Origin: Culex pipiens pallens
Taxonomy: Eukaryota; Arthropoda; Insecta; Diptera; Culicidae
Direction: 5' to 3'
Assembly: GCF_016801865.2 (NCBI RefSeq)
Contig: NC_068939.1
Coordinates: 179,706,792-179,770,791 of the forward strand
Length of the DNA stretch: 64,000 bases
This document shows positions 20,917-32,818 of the stretch, in pieces. The position numbers and the translations under genes are program-made. Position 1 is the first letter of the stretch. Every line of letters starts with the position of its first letter. The notes beneath the pieces are model-generated. The model saw only the letters and a program-made list of their open reading frames with translations. It ran no database searches and was not told the origin of the DNA.

Positions 20917-22411
20917 ATGGGAACACGTCCGAACTCTGTTTTACTGCTACTGGCCGGCCTCCTGCTCGGAACCGACGCCGGAGTGCTGGACAACCGCATC
21001 GATCAGTGCAACCTGCCGGACGCTTTGGTGCAGGAGATTCGCGGCTACCAGCCGATCGTGAACAAAATCGTTCAGCGGATCGTGGGCGGCGAGTTTGCTG
21101 GCAAGACGTGGGAGAGCTTGGCGGAGTTGGTTGATACGTTCGGGGCGAGGCTGGCGGGGACTGATCAGCTGGAGCGGACGATCGACTGGGTGCTGGAGCG
21201 GATGGGACGGGACGGGTTGGAGAATGTGCACACGGAGGAGGCGAGCGTGCCGCATTGGGTGAGGGGATTTGAGAGTGCTCAGCTGGTGGCTCCGTTCAAG
21301 AAGAACTTGGCGGTGTTGGGGTTGGGCACGTCGGTTGGAACTCCGCGGGGTGGGATAATTGCGGACGTGATCGCCGTGGAGTCGTTTAAGGAGTTTGAGG
21401 GGTTGAGTCCGGTGGATGTTAAGGGTAAGATTGTGGTGTTTGTACCGAAGTGGGAGAGTTATGGGAAGACGGTGGTGTACAGGAGTAAGGGGGCATCGGT
21501 TGCGGCGAAGAAGGGAGCGGTTGCGACGTTGATCCGGTCGGTGACGCCGTTTTCGATTGGGTCGCCGCATACGGGTGGGCAGGATTATGAGGAAGGGGTA
21601 CGGAAGATCCCGTCGGCTTGTATTACGGTTGAGGATGCCGAGATGATCTTGCGCAAGTACCGGCGGGGTGAAACGCTGACGATTCATTTGGAGATGGAGG
21701 ATCGCAACTTGGAGCCGTTCATGTCGAGAAATACGATCGCGGAGTTGGTGGGGACGACCTACACGAACTACTCGGTGGTGATCGTGTCTGGTCATTTGGA
21801 CAGCTGGGACGTTGGGGTGGGAGCGATGGACGACGGTGGTGGAGCGTTGATCTCGTGGAAGGCGTTGACCTATTTGAAGGCAATGGGACTGCGACCGCGT
21901 CGGACGATCCGAGCGATCCTGTGGACGGGGGAGGAGCTGGGACTGTGGGGAGGTCGTGCATACAAGGAGGCGCACAAGGCCGAGGAGAAGAAGGAGTTTA
22001 ACTTTTTCTTCGAGTCGGACATTGGGACGTTCGAGCCGCGGGGGTTGGACTTTTCCGGCAACAAGGACGCGGAGTGTATCATGCGGGAGATTGTGAAACT
22101 GATGGGTGCATTGAACGCCACGGAGTTTGAGACTCCGACTGATGGAGGGCCGGACATAAGCCACTGGACTACGAGAGGATTCCCCGGGGCGTCGCTGCTG
22201 AACAAGAACGAGAAGTACTTCTGGTAAGATCGTAATGCACTGTGTTCAAGACATCGCTAACGCTTGTTCTTTTAGGTTTCATCACTCCGCCGGGGACAGC
22301 ATGGCCGTCGAGGATCCAAAGAATCTGGACAAGTGTGCAGCCCTGTGGGCCGCGGCGGCCTACGTGGTAGCCGATTTGAGTGTTTCGATTCCGAAAGATG
22401 TAACGGATTAA
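20917..22411 (+). CDS. CPQ: Carboxypeptidase Q-like M28 metallopeptidase 1
   Basis: Two exons, 20917-22223 and 22276-22411, joined over a 52-bp GTAAGA...TTTTAG intron that splits the codon of Trp436; 480 residues. Residues 1-22 form a signal peptide, so the enzyme is secreted or lysosomal. CPQ/PGCP enzymes are dizinc exopeptidases that release amino acids from short peptides. Visible metal and catalytic residues: H293 in SGHLDSWD, D305/D306 in AMDDGGG, E339/E340 in TGEELGLWGG, D368 in FESDIGTF, and the last histidine in FHHSAGDS, encoded by exon 2. The length is normal for the family and all key residues are present. ATTAAA at 22426 may be the poly(A) signal. The paralogue begins about 225 bp downstream on the same strand: a tandem duplication. 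Confidence 0.95.
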
Positions 22412-22572
22412 TTCAAGATTTACGGATTAAAAAGTCTTTCACAGAAAATCTTTAAAATCATTCAAGATATCACAATCAATCGTTCAAAATCGCGTAACTC
22501 GACGGTTCTCCCTCAACGACAACCTGAAGATTCTTCGTGATGGATCACCCACATCTCGCGCCAGGCCATTGT

Positions 22573-22624
22573 ATGATAAGCGGACCGTTGATAACCGCCC
22601 GTCTCAAGTGGCGGAATCTCAGTC
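22573..22624 (+). promoter_or_regulatory. Core promoter of the second CPQ-like gene
   Basis: Initiator TCAGTC at 22619-22624 lies 12 bp before the chosen ATG (22636); two TGATAA sites lie at about 22574 and 22589. Because the initiator lies downstream of the ATGs at 22537 and 22540, it supports the later start, which also gives a proper signal peptide. Confidence 0.5.
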
Positions 22625-22635
22625 GTAACGCAACA

Positions 22636-25600
22636 ATGGTCGCGCTAAGAACACTGCTAACGCTAACGCTCCTGCTCGTAGCAGGTTCCGCGAACGCCGC
22701 CGCCGAGTGCCAGCTATCGGAAGAACTCCTGGCCGAGATTCGCGCCTACCAACCCGTAGTCAACCGGATCCTGCACGAGATCGTGGATGGGCGGTTCGCG
22801 GGCGAAACCTGGAAGGCGTTGGCGGAGTTGACCGATGAGTTTGGACCTCGCATGACCGGATCGCAGCAGCTGGAGGATGCGATCGATTACGCGGTGCGCG
22901 GAATGGTGCAAGACGGGTTGGAGAACGTCCACACGGAGGAGGCGTCCGTGCCGCACTGGGTTCGGGGTTACGAGCGGGCGCAACTCGTTGAACCGATGAG
23001 GAAGGAGATCGCGGTTATCGGGCTGGGGAGTTCGGTTGGGACGAGGAAGGGAGGAATAGTGGCGGAAGTTGTAGTGGTCGAGTCGTTTGAAGAGTTGGCA
23101 TCGCTTCCGGAAGAGCTAGTGGCGGGGAAGATAGTAGTGTACGCTCAACCGTGGCAGAACTACGGCGTTACGGGACAGTATCGCTCGCAGGGGGCTAGTG
23201 CCGCTGCAAAGAAAGGAGCGGTGGCGAGTTTGATCCGCTCGGTGACGCAGTTTTCGATCGGGTCGGCTCACACGGGATTTCAAGAATACCAGGACGGCGT
23301 CCGTAAAATTCCAACGGCGTGCATAACCGTTGAAGATTCGGAACTGCTGCTGCGCAAGTATCGCCGCGGGGAGACGCTGAAGATTCACTTGGAGATGAAC
23401 GATCGCAACTTTAAGCCGTTCGTTTCGCGGAATACGATCGGGGAGTTGGTTGGAAGCGAGGAGAAGAACACGTCCGTGGTGGTGGTTTCTGGACATTTGG
23501 ATAGCTGGGACGTTGGCGTGGGAGCGATGGATGACGGTGGAGGTGTGATGATTTCGTGGAAAGCGTTGACGTTTTTGAAGGAGATGGGTCTGCGGCCAAG
23601 ACGTACGATTCGGGCTATTCTGTTTACGGGTGAAGAGCAGGGACTGTGGGGTGGACAGCGGTACTACGACGATCACAAGGAAGGGGGCGAGGATGAGTTT
23701 AGCTTCTTTTTCGAAGCGGATATTGGAACGTTCAATCCAAGGGGATTCGACTTTGCCGGGAACGAGGAAGCGTCCTGCATATTTCAGGAGGTCGTGAAGC
23801 TGATGGCTCCGTTGAACACGACCGAGTTCCGGAAGACCAGCAACGCCGGACCGGACGTTTCGTTCTGGAACTTTGCCGGATATCCTGGAGCGGCTCTGAT
23901 CAACGATAACGACAAATACTTTTGGTTCGTAAATTAACTTAAAATTTGCACTCTGATTATTGCGAGCGATCTCAATGTTTCAATCTGAAAATTAGTCAGC
24001 CAAACGTTTTGTTAAAAAAAACTTTAAATTTAAAATTAAAGAATCTTAGAAAAAAAAATACCATTTAAAAATTAAAACATCAACGAACTTGAAAAAAAAT
24101 CTAAAACAATGCCAAAAAAACAAAAAATCTTAAATTTTCAAAATGTTGAAGATAAATGAAAATTTTATTTGAAGTAATTCATGTCCAAGAAAATAAATTA
24201 GGGCCAAAAATATTATAACATATTTTTGAAAACCTTTACTTTTTTTTAAACATATTTTTTTCATTGGTTTGGGAATCACAAAAATTAGAAAGTTTAATTT
24301 TTTTATCATTAAATTTAAGATTTTTTTAGTTTTTTACCCTACTTTTTTCTCTGTCATTTTAAAATTGGATTTTTTTTTTCAAATTATAGTATAAAGACTA
24401 GTTTTTTATAATTTGTTTTTAATTTTTCAATTTTTCAATTTTTAAGTCTATTGTATGTATGTATGTATGTATGTATGTATGTATGATCCCCATACCCGCA
24501 GGCAACTTGGTCCTGGAACACATGTGAGCGCTAGGTGAACAATTCGATCATCTTTTACTCCGTAATCTGTACACCCACGTGCATAAGTTTTTTTGCACGA
24601 ATTTTAGTGCTACAAATACCGGCGCATAGAACAAAATGATTTCCCTCTTCCCTCCCCAAGCGCCGGAAATCTGTAGCGGGTGTAGGGACACTTCGTATAG
24701 ACGCCCTTGCTCCCATCACGTCACTGAGGGTATGGAGCGACGAGAAATTAATAAGCATGCCCCCTCAGTCGAACCTTCATTAGAGAAGCAGGCAATCCAC
24801 AACTCACAGCGAACGACCAAGGGAACACCCTACCGCGTATTTAGTAAATTGGCGTGGTTAGTCTTAAATGGAATGTATGAATGTTAGAATGAGTGACAGT
24901 GTATTTTGATATAAGAAAAGGAGCGATCTCACCAAATCGGGAATCTTCAACTCCGGCATCGTCGGTCTTGAAACGTCACTTGAATCTTCTTGGAATTCTG
25001 TCCTCTATTTGCTGAACTACCGGCAACCAAATTGGTACGGAACCAAAACAGCAAACAACTTCCTGGATTCCGGTGAAATCTTGAGGGACAAGTCAGGTGT
25101 TGGTGAAAGCCATCATGTCCTGGCTGATAATCTTGAACATCAGGACTGGAACCACACGACGTTTTAACCGATGGTAACTTAGTGGTGTGCACCAGCTGCT
25201 GCTTATCCGCCGATATTGTCCGCAATTGACATCTCCTGGGCGTCACGGAGATTTTCCACTGCTATCGCTATCACTGGCCACCAACAGATTTACCAGTTAA
25301 ATATCATTATTTTCACTAACTTTGTATTTTTTTTATCAAATATTTTAGGAATGAAAAATGAAAAAAAAAATCTATTGATTTTTTTTTTCAAAACACATTG
25401 TTTATTTTTAAAGTTGTACTTTTTTCGAATTTGAAATTCTTTTTTTTTATTCAAAAATTATCTTAAACAATTTACTTTTTTTAATGTATGTGTTTGTATG
25501 ATCTATACATTTTTATGTTTTTTTTTCTTGGTGTATATAACAGGTTAGCATTTAGAATCTAAAATAAAGAAAAAAGTTAAAGTGCTTTAAAAATATGAGA

Positions 25601-27589
25601 GCCTTAAACAATTTAAATTTAAATTTTTAACTTTTGAAAATTTCTCATTTTGTTTCATATTTCGATTTTTTAAATTGTTTTTTTTTTATTTAATCTTTTT
25701 TTCTTCTTAATTTATGACATTATCAGGTTTCACAAATGAAAAAAAAGGAAAAAAAAAATAAAACTAAAAGTTTAGAGTCTAAAAATATTTAAATTCACAA
25801 ATAAATAAAAAAAAAATCAAAAGGATTAAGTGAAATATTTTTATTTTGCTTTAAGTAAAATTTGATGTTCCATTTTTTTAAATTTTGTTCATATTGATTT
25901 TTGTATTTTACTATTTTTTAAGGAAAAATAAAAAAATAATGAAGAAAAAATGGTTACATTCAGTCTAAAAATATTTAAATTCAAAAACAAAAAAATCAAA
26001 AGATCAAGTTAAACTTTTTTTTTCAGTGAAATGTTATTTTTAAGGTTTTTTTTAGGCTTTTTTAAATTGATTTTTATAATTTAACTTTATTTTCTTCTTA
26101 ATTTATAAAATTGTCAGGCTTTCACATTTGAAATCAAAAAAATAAAATTAAGAAAAAATAATATTTAAATTCATGAAAAAAATGCTAAAATATCGAAAGG
26201 ATGTTAGTTATTTGAAACTTGATTTTTCAAGTAATTTTTAAAATTGCTGTTATTCAACTTTTTAATTGTTTTCTTAATTATATTCAATGCTTAAATTATG
26301 AATTCTTGCTTACTTTAAGGTCCTATAAACATGGCCATGATACATGTTTATAGGACCTGTTTTGAAAAAGTTTTCTAGAATTTTGTTAAATTTGGGATCT
26401 TGTTTTATTTTCAAATTTTATTTTTTATCTGAATTTATAATTATCTTTTTTTTTTAGTTGACGAATTTGTTTGACATTTAATTTTTCTTTATTTACACAA
26501 TTGTTAGATTTAAAATTAAAAAATTAGAAAAAAATGATGAAACTTAAAAAAATTCAAAGTCTAAAAATAATTTAACTCATAAGTTCAAAAAAGTTAAAAA
26601 AAATCGAAATCACTTAAAAAAATATAAATTAAAAAATAACTTATTTTAACACTTAAACTCCCAAGCTGGAGAAAAAGAAAGTATTTTTATGGAAATACCC
26701 CCTTTTTCGAGTTTGGGAGTTTAGGTGTTAAAACGTTAAAACCTATTTTTTTAAGAATTCAGAATATTAAATTTAAAAAATCAAATATTTAAACACTAAA
26801 CATTAAAAAAAACACTTTTAGAAAAATAAATACATGAAAACACACAAAATAAATTTAAGAAAAGTTGAAAAGGAAAAAATAAAAAATCTAAACTTTAAAT
26901 AAGTAAATAAAAAACAAAATATTAAAAACCAAGATCTTTAAAATTTGATAATAATTAAAAAAAAAAATAATAACACTCTTTAAATTATTTAAATAAGAAA
27001 AAAAAGTATAAAAAAACAAATCATGCATTTCGATAAGTAGTTCAAAGGTTATGTATAAAAATATGTTTTCACATACATCCGGATCTCACATAAATGTATG
27101 TAAACTATGTCCGGATCCATTATCTATCATCATCTTTCGTTGGACAGGTAATCGAAAAAGTTTTCCAACGAATCCAAAACAATGGAGGTCTGGCAACCCT
27201 GTTTCCAGTTATTATCACTGAAGTAATATTTCTGTACTTTTTTATTCCGGATCAAAACATAATTAGCTGAAATTTGTGTCCAAACCCATCATATCAGTAA
27301 TTGTTGGTAAGATTGAGGAAGGCATCAGATTATGTTTTTTTTTTAAATTTGTGTCATAACAAAATGACCTAAATCTCACGGTGGCTTGCAATAATCAGGG
27401 AGTTGGTTATGAAGTTTGAAAATTAAATTTAAACTTATTTTTATTCCCAGGTATCACCACTCGGCCGGCGACAGCATGCTGGTAGAAGACCCCGTCAGTC
27501 TGGACAAGTGCGCCGCCATCTGGGCTGCGGCAGCGTACGTCGTCGCCGATTTGAGCGTTCCCATCCCGAAGGTTATAGTTTCCAACTAA
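22636..27589 (+). CDS. CPQ: Carboxypeptidase Q-like M28 metallopeptidase 2
   Basis: Exons 22636-23924 and 27451-27589; 475 residues. The intron sits in the same codon (Trp) as in the upstream paralogue but is 3526 bp rather than 52. Start MVALRTLLTLTLLLVAG gives a signal peptide. Catalytic set: H287 (SGHLDSWD), D299/D300 (AMDDGGG), E333/E334 (TGEEQGLWGG), D362 (FEADIGTF), and the final histidine in YHHSAGDS from exon 2. All are intact, so a working secreted or lysosomal dipeptidase is expected. The 5' splice site is weak (GTTCGT); read-through would add FVN and a stop and lose the exon-2 histidine. Poly(A) signal AATAAA at 27661-27666, next to the convergent NOL8-like gene. Confidence 0.93.
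24453..24485. repeat. (GTAT)n microsatellite in the CPQ2 intron
   Basis: Eight perfect GTAT units. Confidence 0.95.
24486..25300. other. GC-richer island of unknown origin in the CPQ2 intron
   Basis: About 800 bp of ordinary base composition between AT-rich stretches. Short frames exist on both strands (for example 24933-25168 + and 24947-25246 -), but none matches a family I recognise. It may be an old transposon or gene fragment. The rest of the intron (23925-24450, 25300-27040) is A/T-run-rich DNA without genes. Confidence 0.4.
26318..26358. repeat. Perfect short hairpin
   Basis: AGGTCCTATAAACATG (26318-26333) and its exact reverse complement (26343-26358) flank a 9-nt loop. Confidence 0.9.
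26647..26730. mobile_element. 84-bp mini-MITE
   Basis: TAACACTTAAACTCCCAAG and the inverted GTTTGGGAGTTTAGGTGTTA bracket an A-rich centre; no TSD beyond TA can be read. Confidence 0.65.
27045..27215 (-). repeat. Single relic of the 164-bp tandem unit
   Basis: Read on the - strand it holds GGGTTGCCAGACCTCC, then CGTTGGAAAACTTTTTCG, then GGATCCGGACATAGTTTACA, then TGAGATCCGGATGTATGTG, in the order of one unit of the array at 49895-51190 plus its right flank (AAAACATATTTTTATACATA). Confidence 0.75.
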
Positions 27590-27660
27590 ACTGGCAAGGC
27601 TTCTTCAACTTTCCCGAAATTTCAAAACCCGTATTTTTTTTTTTTCATATAGAAAAAACA

Positions 27661-27675
27661 AATAAACAATTTATT
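27661..27675. terminator. Facing poly(A) signals of CPQ2 and the NOL8-like gene
   Basis: The + strand has AATAAA at 27661-27666. The - strand has AATAAA across 27675-27670, containing the TAA stop of the NOL8-like gene. The two stop codons are only 81 bp apart, so the two 3'UTRs must be very short or overlap. Confidence 0.7.
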
Positions 27676-30600
27676 TCCGCTTACCTTTCATCAGTTTCAG
27701 ACCGCGCCTGGCCCGCAGCTGATTTACGTTCTTAGTTTCTCGCATGCGGCGTTTCTTGAAAATCTTCCGAATGTCCCTCGCTTGCTCCTTCCTGCCGGCG
27801 TCCGCCGCCGCCGCCGGTTCGGTGGCAAATTCCAGGAAAAATTTCCTCCCCTCCTCGAGCCGGACGTCGTCCGGCAGGAAGAAAAAGTTCTCCTTCCAAA
27901 TGCCCTGCTTCGAGTAGTAGCCGGGTTTGCGGTCCTTCTTCTTCGAGGGCACTTCCGGTTCTTGCGGAACCTCCTGGACGGGACTTTCCGGCTTTGGCTC
28001 TTCCTCCACCTCGTCTTCACTATCGGAGGATTCGTACTTGAAGCGAGCGTCGCTGTACGCGGGTTTGCCGAACGATTTCTCCTGCTCGACTTCTTCTTCC
28101 TCGTCTTCTTCCGGTCGGGCAGCACTTCCAAACATGGACAGCAAGCTGAACCCGCCCGAGTTCTGGCCAATCACTTGGGTGAGGTCCTGCGCAACCTGGA
28201 AGAACTTTTCCTCCGAAACCGCAAAAGTTTCCTCCGAACGTTCGGCCTTTTTCGCAGCAATGATTTCCTCTTCGGTGAGCAACTTCGCCTTCTTCTCAAC
28301 CCGGGCCGATTCTTTCCCCTTTTGGGCGGACGGATCGAACCGTTGCATCGACTTCTGGTCCGGTACGTTTCGCGCGCCGTCCTGAATTTCGCGTCCGGTC
28401 ATCTTCGAAAGGATTTCCATCTGCTTGCGACGTTCGCCGTTGGCCGGTGGCTTGGCACCGGAGGCTGCCGGATCCAGGGTGGCCTTTTCCTTCTCGAGAG
28501 CTCTTCGCTTGCGTCGGCCAGCGGCCGAGTCGTCATCCGCCAGGAAGCGCTCGTCCAGTTTGAAGCGGGAATCGCCGTGGAACTGCGTCTGCATCTCGTA
28601 CAAGCGTTGGCCCTTTTCAGCTGGAAGAAGATTGAGACACATTTTAAATTATAAAATTTAAAAAATTTAAAATCATGAAATTTTAAAATTTTAAAATCAT
28701 AAAATTTAAAAAAAATTATGAAATTCTAAAATTTAAAAATTTTAAAATTCTAAAATTCTAAAATTCTAAAATTCTAAAATTCTAAAATTCTAAAATTCTA
28801 AAATTCTAAAATTCTAAAATTCTAAAATTCTAAAATTCTAAAATTCTAAAATTCTAAAATTCTAAAATTCTAAAATTCTAAAATTCTAAAATTCTAAAAT
28901 TCTAAAATTCTAAAATTCTAAAATTCTAAAATTCTAAAATTCTAAAATTCAAATTCAGAAATTCAAAAATTCAAAAATTCAAAAAATCAAAAATTCAAAA
29001 ATTCAAAAATTTAAAAATTCAAAAACTCAAAAATTCAAAAATTCAAATATTCAAAAATTCAAATATTCAAAAATTCAAAAATTCAAAAATTCAAAAATTC
29101 AAAAATTCAAAAATTCAAAAATTCAAAAATTTAGAAATTCAAAAATTCAAAAATTCAAATTTAAAAATTCAAAAATTCAAAAATTTAAAAATTCAAAAAT
29201 TCAAAAATTTAAAAATTCAAAAATTCAAAAATTCAAAAATTCAAAAATTCAAAAATTTAAAAATTCAAAAATTTAAAAATTCAAAAATTCAAAAATTTAA
29301 AAGTTCAAAAATTCAAAAATTCAAAAATTCAAAAATTCAAAAATTCAAAAATTCAAAAATTCAAAAATTCAAAAATTCAAAAATTCAAAAAATTAAAAAT
29401 TCAAAAATTCAAAAATTCAAAAAATTCAAAAATTCAAAAATTCAAAAATTCAAAAATTCAAAAATTCAAAAATTCAAAAATTCAAAGATTCAAAAATTCT
29501 AAAATTTTAAAATTCTAAAATTCCAAAATTTTAAAATATTACAATTTTGGAATTTTAAAATTCTAAAATTTTGAAAATCTGGAATTCTTGAATTTTAAAA
29601 TTTTAAAACCCTAAATTCTCAAAATTTTAAAAAATCTTTAATTTGAAAGATTCTAAAATTTTCAAAATTCTTAAATTTCCAAAATTTTATAATTCTGGAA
29701 TTTTAGAATTTTTAAATTCTAAGGTTTCAAAGCTTCAAATTCTAAATTTTTAAATTCTAAAATATTAAAATTTTAGAATTTCAAAATTCTAAAATTTTTA
29801 ATACAAAAATTCTAAAATGTAAAAGATTCTAAAATTTCAAAAATTCTTAAATTTTGAGAATTCTAGAATTTTTAAATTCTAAATTTGAAAAAAAAATTAA
29901 AATTCTTGAATTCTAAAATTCAAAAATTTAAAAATTCAAAAATTCTGAAATTCTAAAATTCTGAAATTCTAAAATTCTAAAATTCTAAAATTCTCAAATT
30001 CTAAAATTCTAAAATTCTAAAATTCTAAAATATTACAATTTTAAAATTTTGAAATTCCAAAATTTTATAATTCTGGAATTCTAGAATTTTTAAATGTTAG
30101 CCTTAAATTTCAAATTCTAAATTTTCAATTCCAAAATATTAAAATTTTAGAATTTCAAAATTCTAAAATTTTTAAAATCTGGAGCTCTAAAATTTTTGCA
30201 ATTCTAAAATGTAAAAGATTCTAAAATTTTGATTATTCTAAAATTTTGAGAATTCTAGAATTTTGAAATTCTAAATTTCCAAAATTCTAGAATTTTAAAA
30301 TTCAAAACAAATTAATTTTAAAATATTGAAATTTTAGAATTTCCAAATTCCAAAATTTTTAAAATCTGAAATTTAAAAACTCTTATATTCTTAAATATTG
30401 ATAATCCTAAAATTACCAAAATTTTGAAATTCTGGAATTCTAATTTTTTTAAATTCCAAAATTTCAAAGGCAATTCTAAGTTTTTATAATTTTAAAATTT
30501 TAGAATTTCAAAGTTCTAAAATTTTGAAATTCTGAAATTTTAAAACTCTGAAATTTCAAAATTTTAATACTCTAAAATTCTTAAATTTTAAAAATTCCAA

Positions 30601-32607
30601 AATGTAAAAGATTCTAAAATTTTGAAAAGTCTGGAATTTTAAAATTCTAAATTTCCAAAATTTTAAAACTCTAAAATTTTAAAATTTAAAAATTTTAATT
30701 TTAAAATATTCAAATTTTAGATTTTCTAAATTCTAAAATTTTTAAAAACTGAAATTCTAAAACTCTAAAATTTTGAAATTTTGAAAATTCTTAAATTTTG
30801 AAGAATCTAAAATTTTAATAATTCTAAATTTTGAAGAATCTAAAATTTTAAAGATTTTAAAAATTTTAAATTCGAATTTCAATTTTAAAATTTTTAAAAA
30901 TCGAAAATTCCAAAATTTTAAAACTCTAGAATTTCAAAATTCTTAAATTTAAAACTTTAATATACTAAAATTTTAAAAATTCTAAAATATTTAAGATTCT
31001 AAAATTTTAAAAATTCTGAAATTTTGAAAATTCTAAAATTTTTAAATTCTAAATTTCAAAAAATTCAAAATTCTAGAATTTAAAAATTAAATTAAGTCTA
31101 AACTTCGAAATTATTTAGATTTTAATTCAAAAATATTGAAATTTTGGGATTTCAAAATTTTTAAATTTCGAAAATCTAAAATTCAGAAATTCCAGAATAT
31201 AAAAATTCTACAATTTCTAAATTCTAAAATTCTAAAATTTCTAAATTCTAAAATTCTTAAATTCATGAAATTCTAATAATCTAAAAAAAATTAAATTCTA
31301 TAATTCTATTTTGTTTTTAAATTCCAAATTTCTAAAATTCTACAATTCTAAAAATTTTAAATTCAAGAAATCTAAGATTTCAAAGTCAAAAACTCTAAAT
31401 TTTTCAGATCTTAATTGTAAAGTATTAAAATTTTAGGATGTCGAAATTCAAATATTTCGAAAATTTAAAATTCTAAAATTCCAGAATATAAAAATTCTAA
31501 AATTTCAAAATTCGAAAACTCTGAAATTGTAAAAATCTAAAATTTTAAAATTCTACAATTCTTAAATTTTAAAATCTAAAATTTTTAACTTCTAGAATTT
31601 TTGATTCTTAGAATTTTTAAATTTAAGAATTTTAAAATTCTTAAATTCCAAATTTCTAAAATTTAAGTTTTAAAATTGTAAAATTCTAAAATACTATCAG
31701 CATGTTACTTACAGTTCTCAGCCAGCTGCTTCCGGACAGTAAAGTTTCCCTTGAAATCGTCCCCATCATCCTGATCATCGAACAGCTTCACTTTTTTCTT
31801 AGTTCCCTCCTCATCATCGTCATCGGCAAAGACAATCTTGTTCCGTTTGGGACCATTTCCACCGGCAAGTGCCGCCTGAATGGCCAACTTCTGCTGCTCG
31901 TAAGCGCTCTGCAGCTTGGTCAATCCCTGCTTTCGCTTCTCATCCGCCAGGCGCGCATTATCCGCAAGCTCCTTCTCCGGCTGGCGTCGATTCTTGCTCT
32001 TGTCGATGACTTCCTTCACCTCCCCGGAAGTAAAAGCAATCTTCAGCTTGCCGTGCTCGATGTACGTCTCCTGGTTCCACTTCCGGACCAGCTGATCTTC
32101 CTCACCCTGCTGCTTCTGTCTAACAACCGGAGCGCTCCTGACCGGCACCGGTTTTTCATCTTCTTCACTTTCCTCGCTCGATTCCTCACTCGAAGATTCC
32201 ACCTCCTTCGCAATCGTCGGCAGCGCCGGAAGTGCCTCCTTCACCACCACCTTACTCTCCACCTCCTCCTTCTTATAAGGATTCAATAGGCCACTTTTCT
32301 CCTTGGCCGCTTCCGCCTCCTCCCGTTCCCGCTTCAACCGGTCCAAAAACGATTCCTTCGCCCTCGAAACATTCAAATATACCCCTTTATACCGCTCCTG
32401 CCGGAACTCGTCCAGCAGCTGGCGCAGTGTCCGCTCGTCGACGTCAATGTTTACGAACGCAAACGTGTCGTCGGAACCGGTCAGCGGGTTCGCCTTCGAC
32501 TTGAGGTCGATCGCACGCACCGGCCCGTACGAGGAGAACTCATTCTTCAGCTCCTGCTCGCTGGTGCCCCCGGGGATGTTGCCCACGAACAGACGGTGGA
32601 GGGGCAT
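27671..32607 (-). CDS. NOL8: NOL8-like nucleolar RNA-binding protein
   Basis: Exon 1 runs 32607-31713 and exon 2 runs 28620-27671, joined over a 3092-bp intron with strong sites (GTAAGT, TTCTTCCAG); 614 residues. An N-terminal RRM shows RNP2 LFVGNI (6-11) and RNP1 DTFAFVNI (47-54), followed by AKESFLDRLKRERE (83-96), the hallmark linker of NOL8. A charged middle with Ser/Glu runs and KWNQETYIEHGKLKI follows. The C-terminus has GIWKENFFFLPDDVRLEEG (547-565 by position in exon 2), typical of NOL8, and a basic tail. NOL8 proteins act in the nucleolus in rRNA processing with Rag-GTPase/PPAN-type partners (family knowledge). The start is the Met before PLHRLFVG; upstream frame runs into a transposon. 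Convergent with CPQ2; stop at 27671-27673. Confidence 0.87.
28720..31690. repeat. 8-bp satellite filling the NOL8-like gene intron
   Basis: About 28745-28950 is near-perfect (AAAATTCT)n. About 28963-29495 is (AAAAATTC)n with occasional T-for-C changes. 29500-31690 is the same material decayed into AAATTTT/TTCTAAAA words. It occupies almost the whole intron; both splice sites lie just outside it. Confidence 0.93.
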
Positions 32608-32818
32608 TTTGGGAATCTCGCGGACGCAACCAGGGAACGAACGATTTTCGGAACGCGACGCACGGGATGGCAGATTGTTGTGGGAATCTGCTCCGGGCAC
32701 CTGCAAAACCGCACTTTTATTTTGTTTACAACTGCACGTGCTTTTGACGTTTCTTCGAATTACACCGCACTGTACACTGTCAGTTTTTAGCATCAGTATT
32801 ACACTTTTTTCTATCTTA

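Noticed and set aside
20947..22164. 405-codon open frame antisense to CPQ1
   Set aside because: Shadow of a GC-rich coding exon; its arginine-, proline- and histidine-rich composition is typical of antisense frames and matches no family.
22537..22635. Earlier ATG start for CPQ2 at 22537
   Set aside because: It lies upstream of the likely initiator at 22619 and would bury the signal peptide 33 residues from the N-terminus.
24933..25168. Protein-coding exon in the CPQ2 intron
   Set aside because: The frame is open but short, lacks splice support and family similarity, and competing frames exist on the other strand.
27782..28654. 290-codon + strand frame opposite the NOL8-like exon
   Set aside because: Antisense shadow of the real exon; the - strand frame has the NOL8 motifs and good splice sites.
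28745..29495. Telomeric repeat
   Set aside because: The unit is (AAAATTCT)n/(AAAAATTC)n, not an insect telomere motif, and it lies inside an intron with coding exons on both sides.
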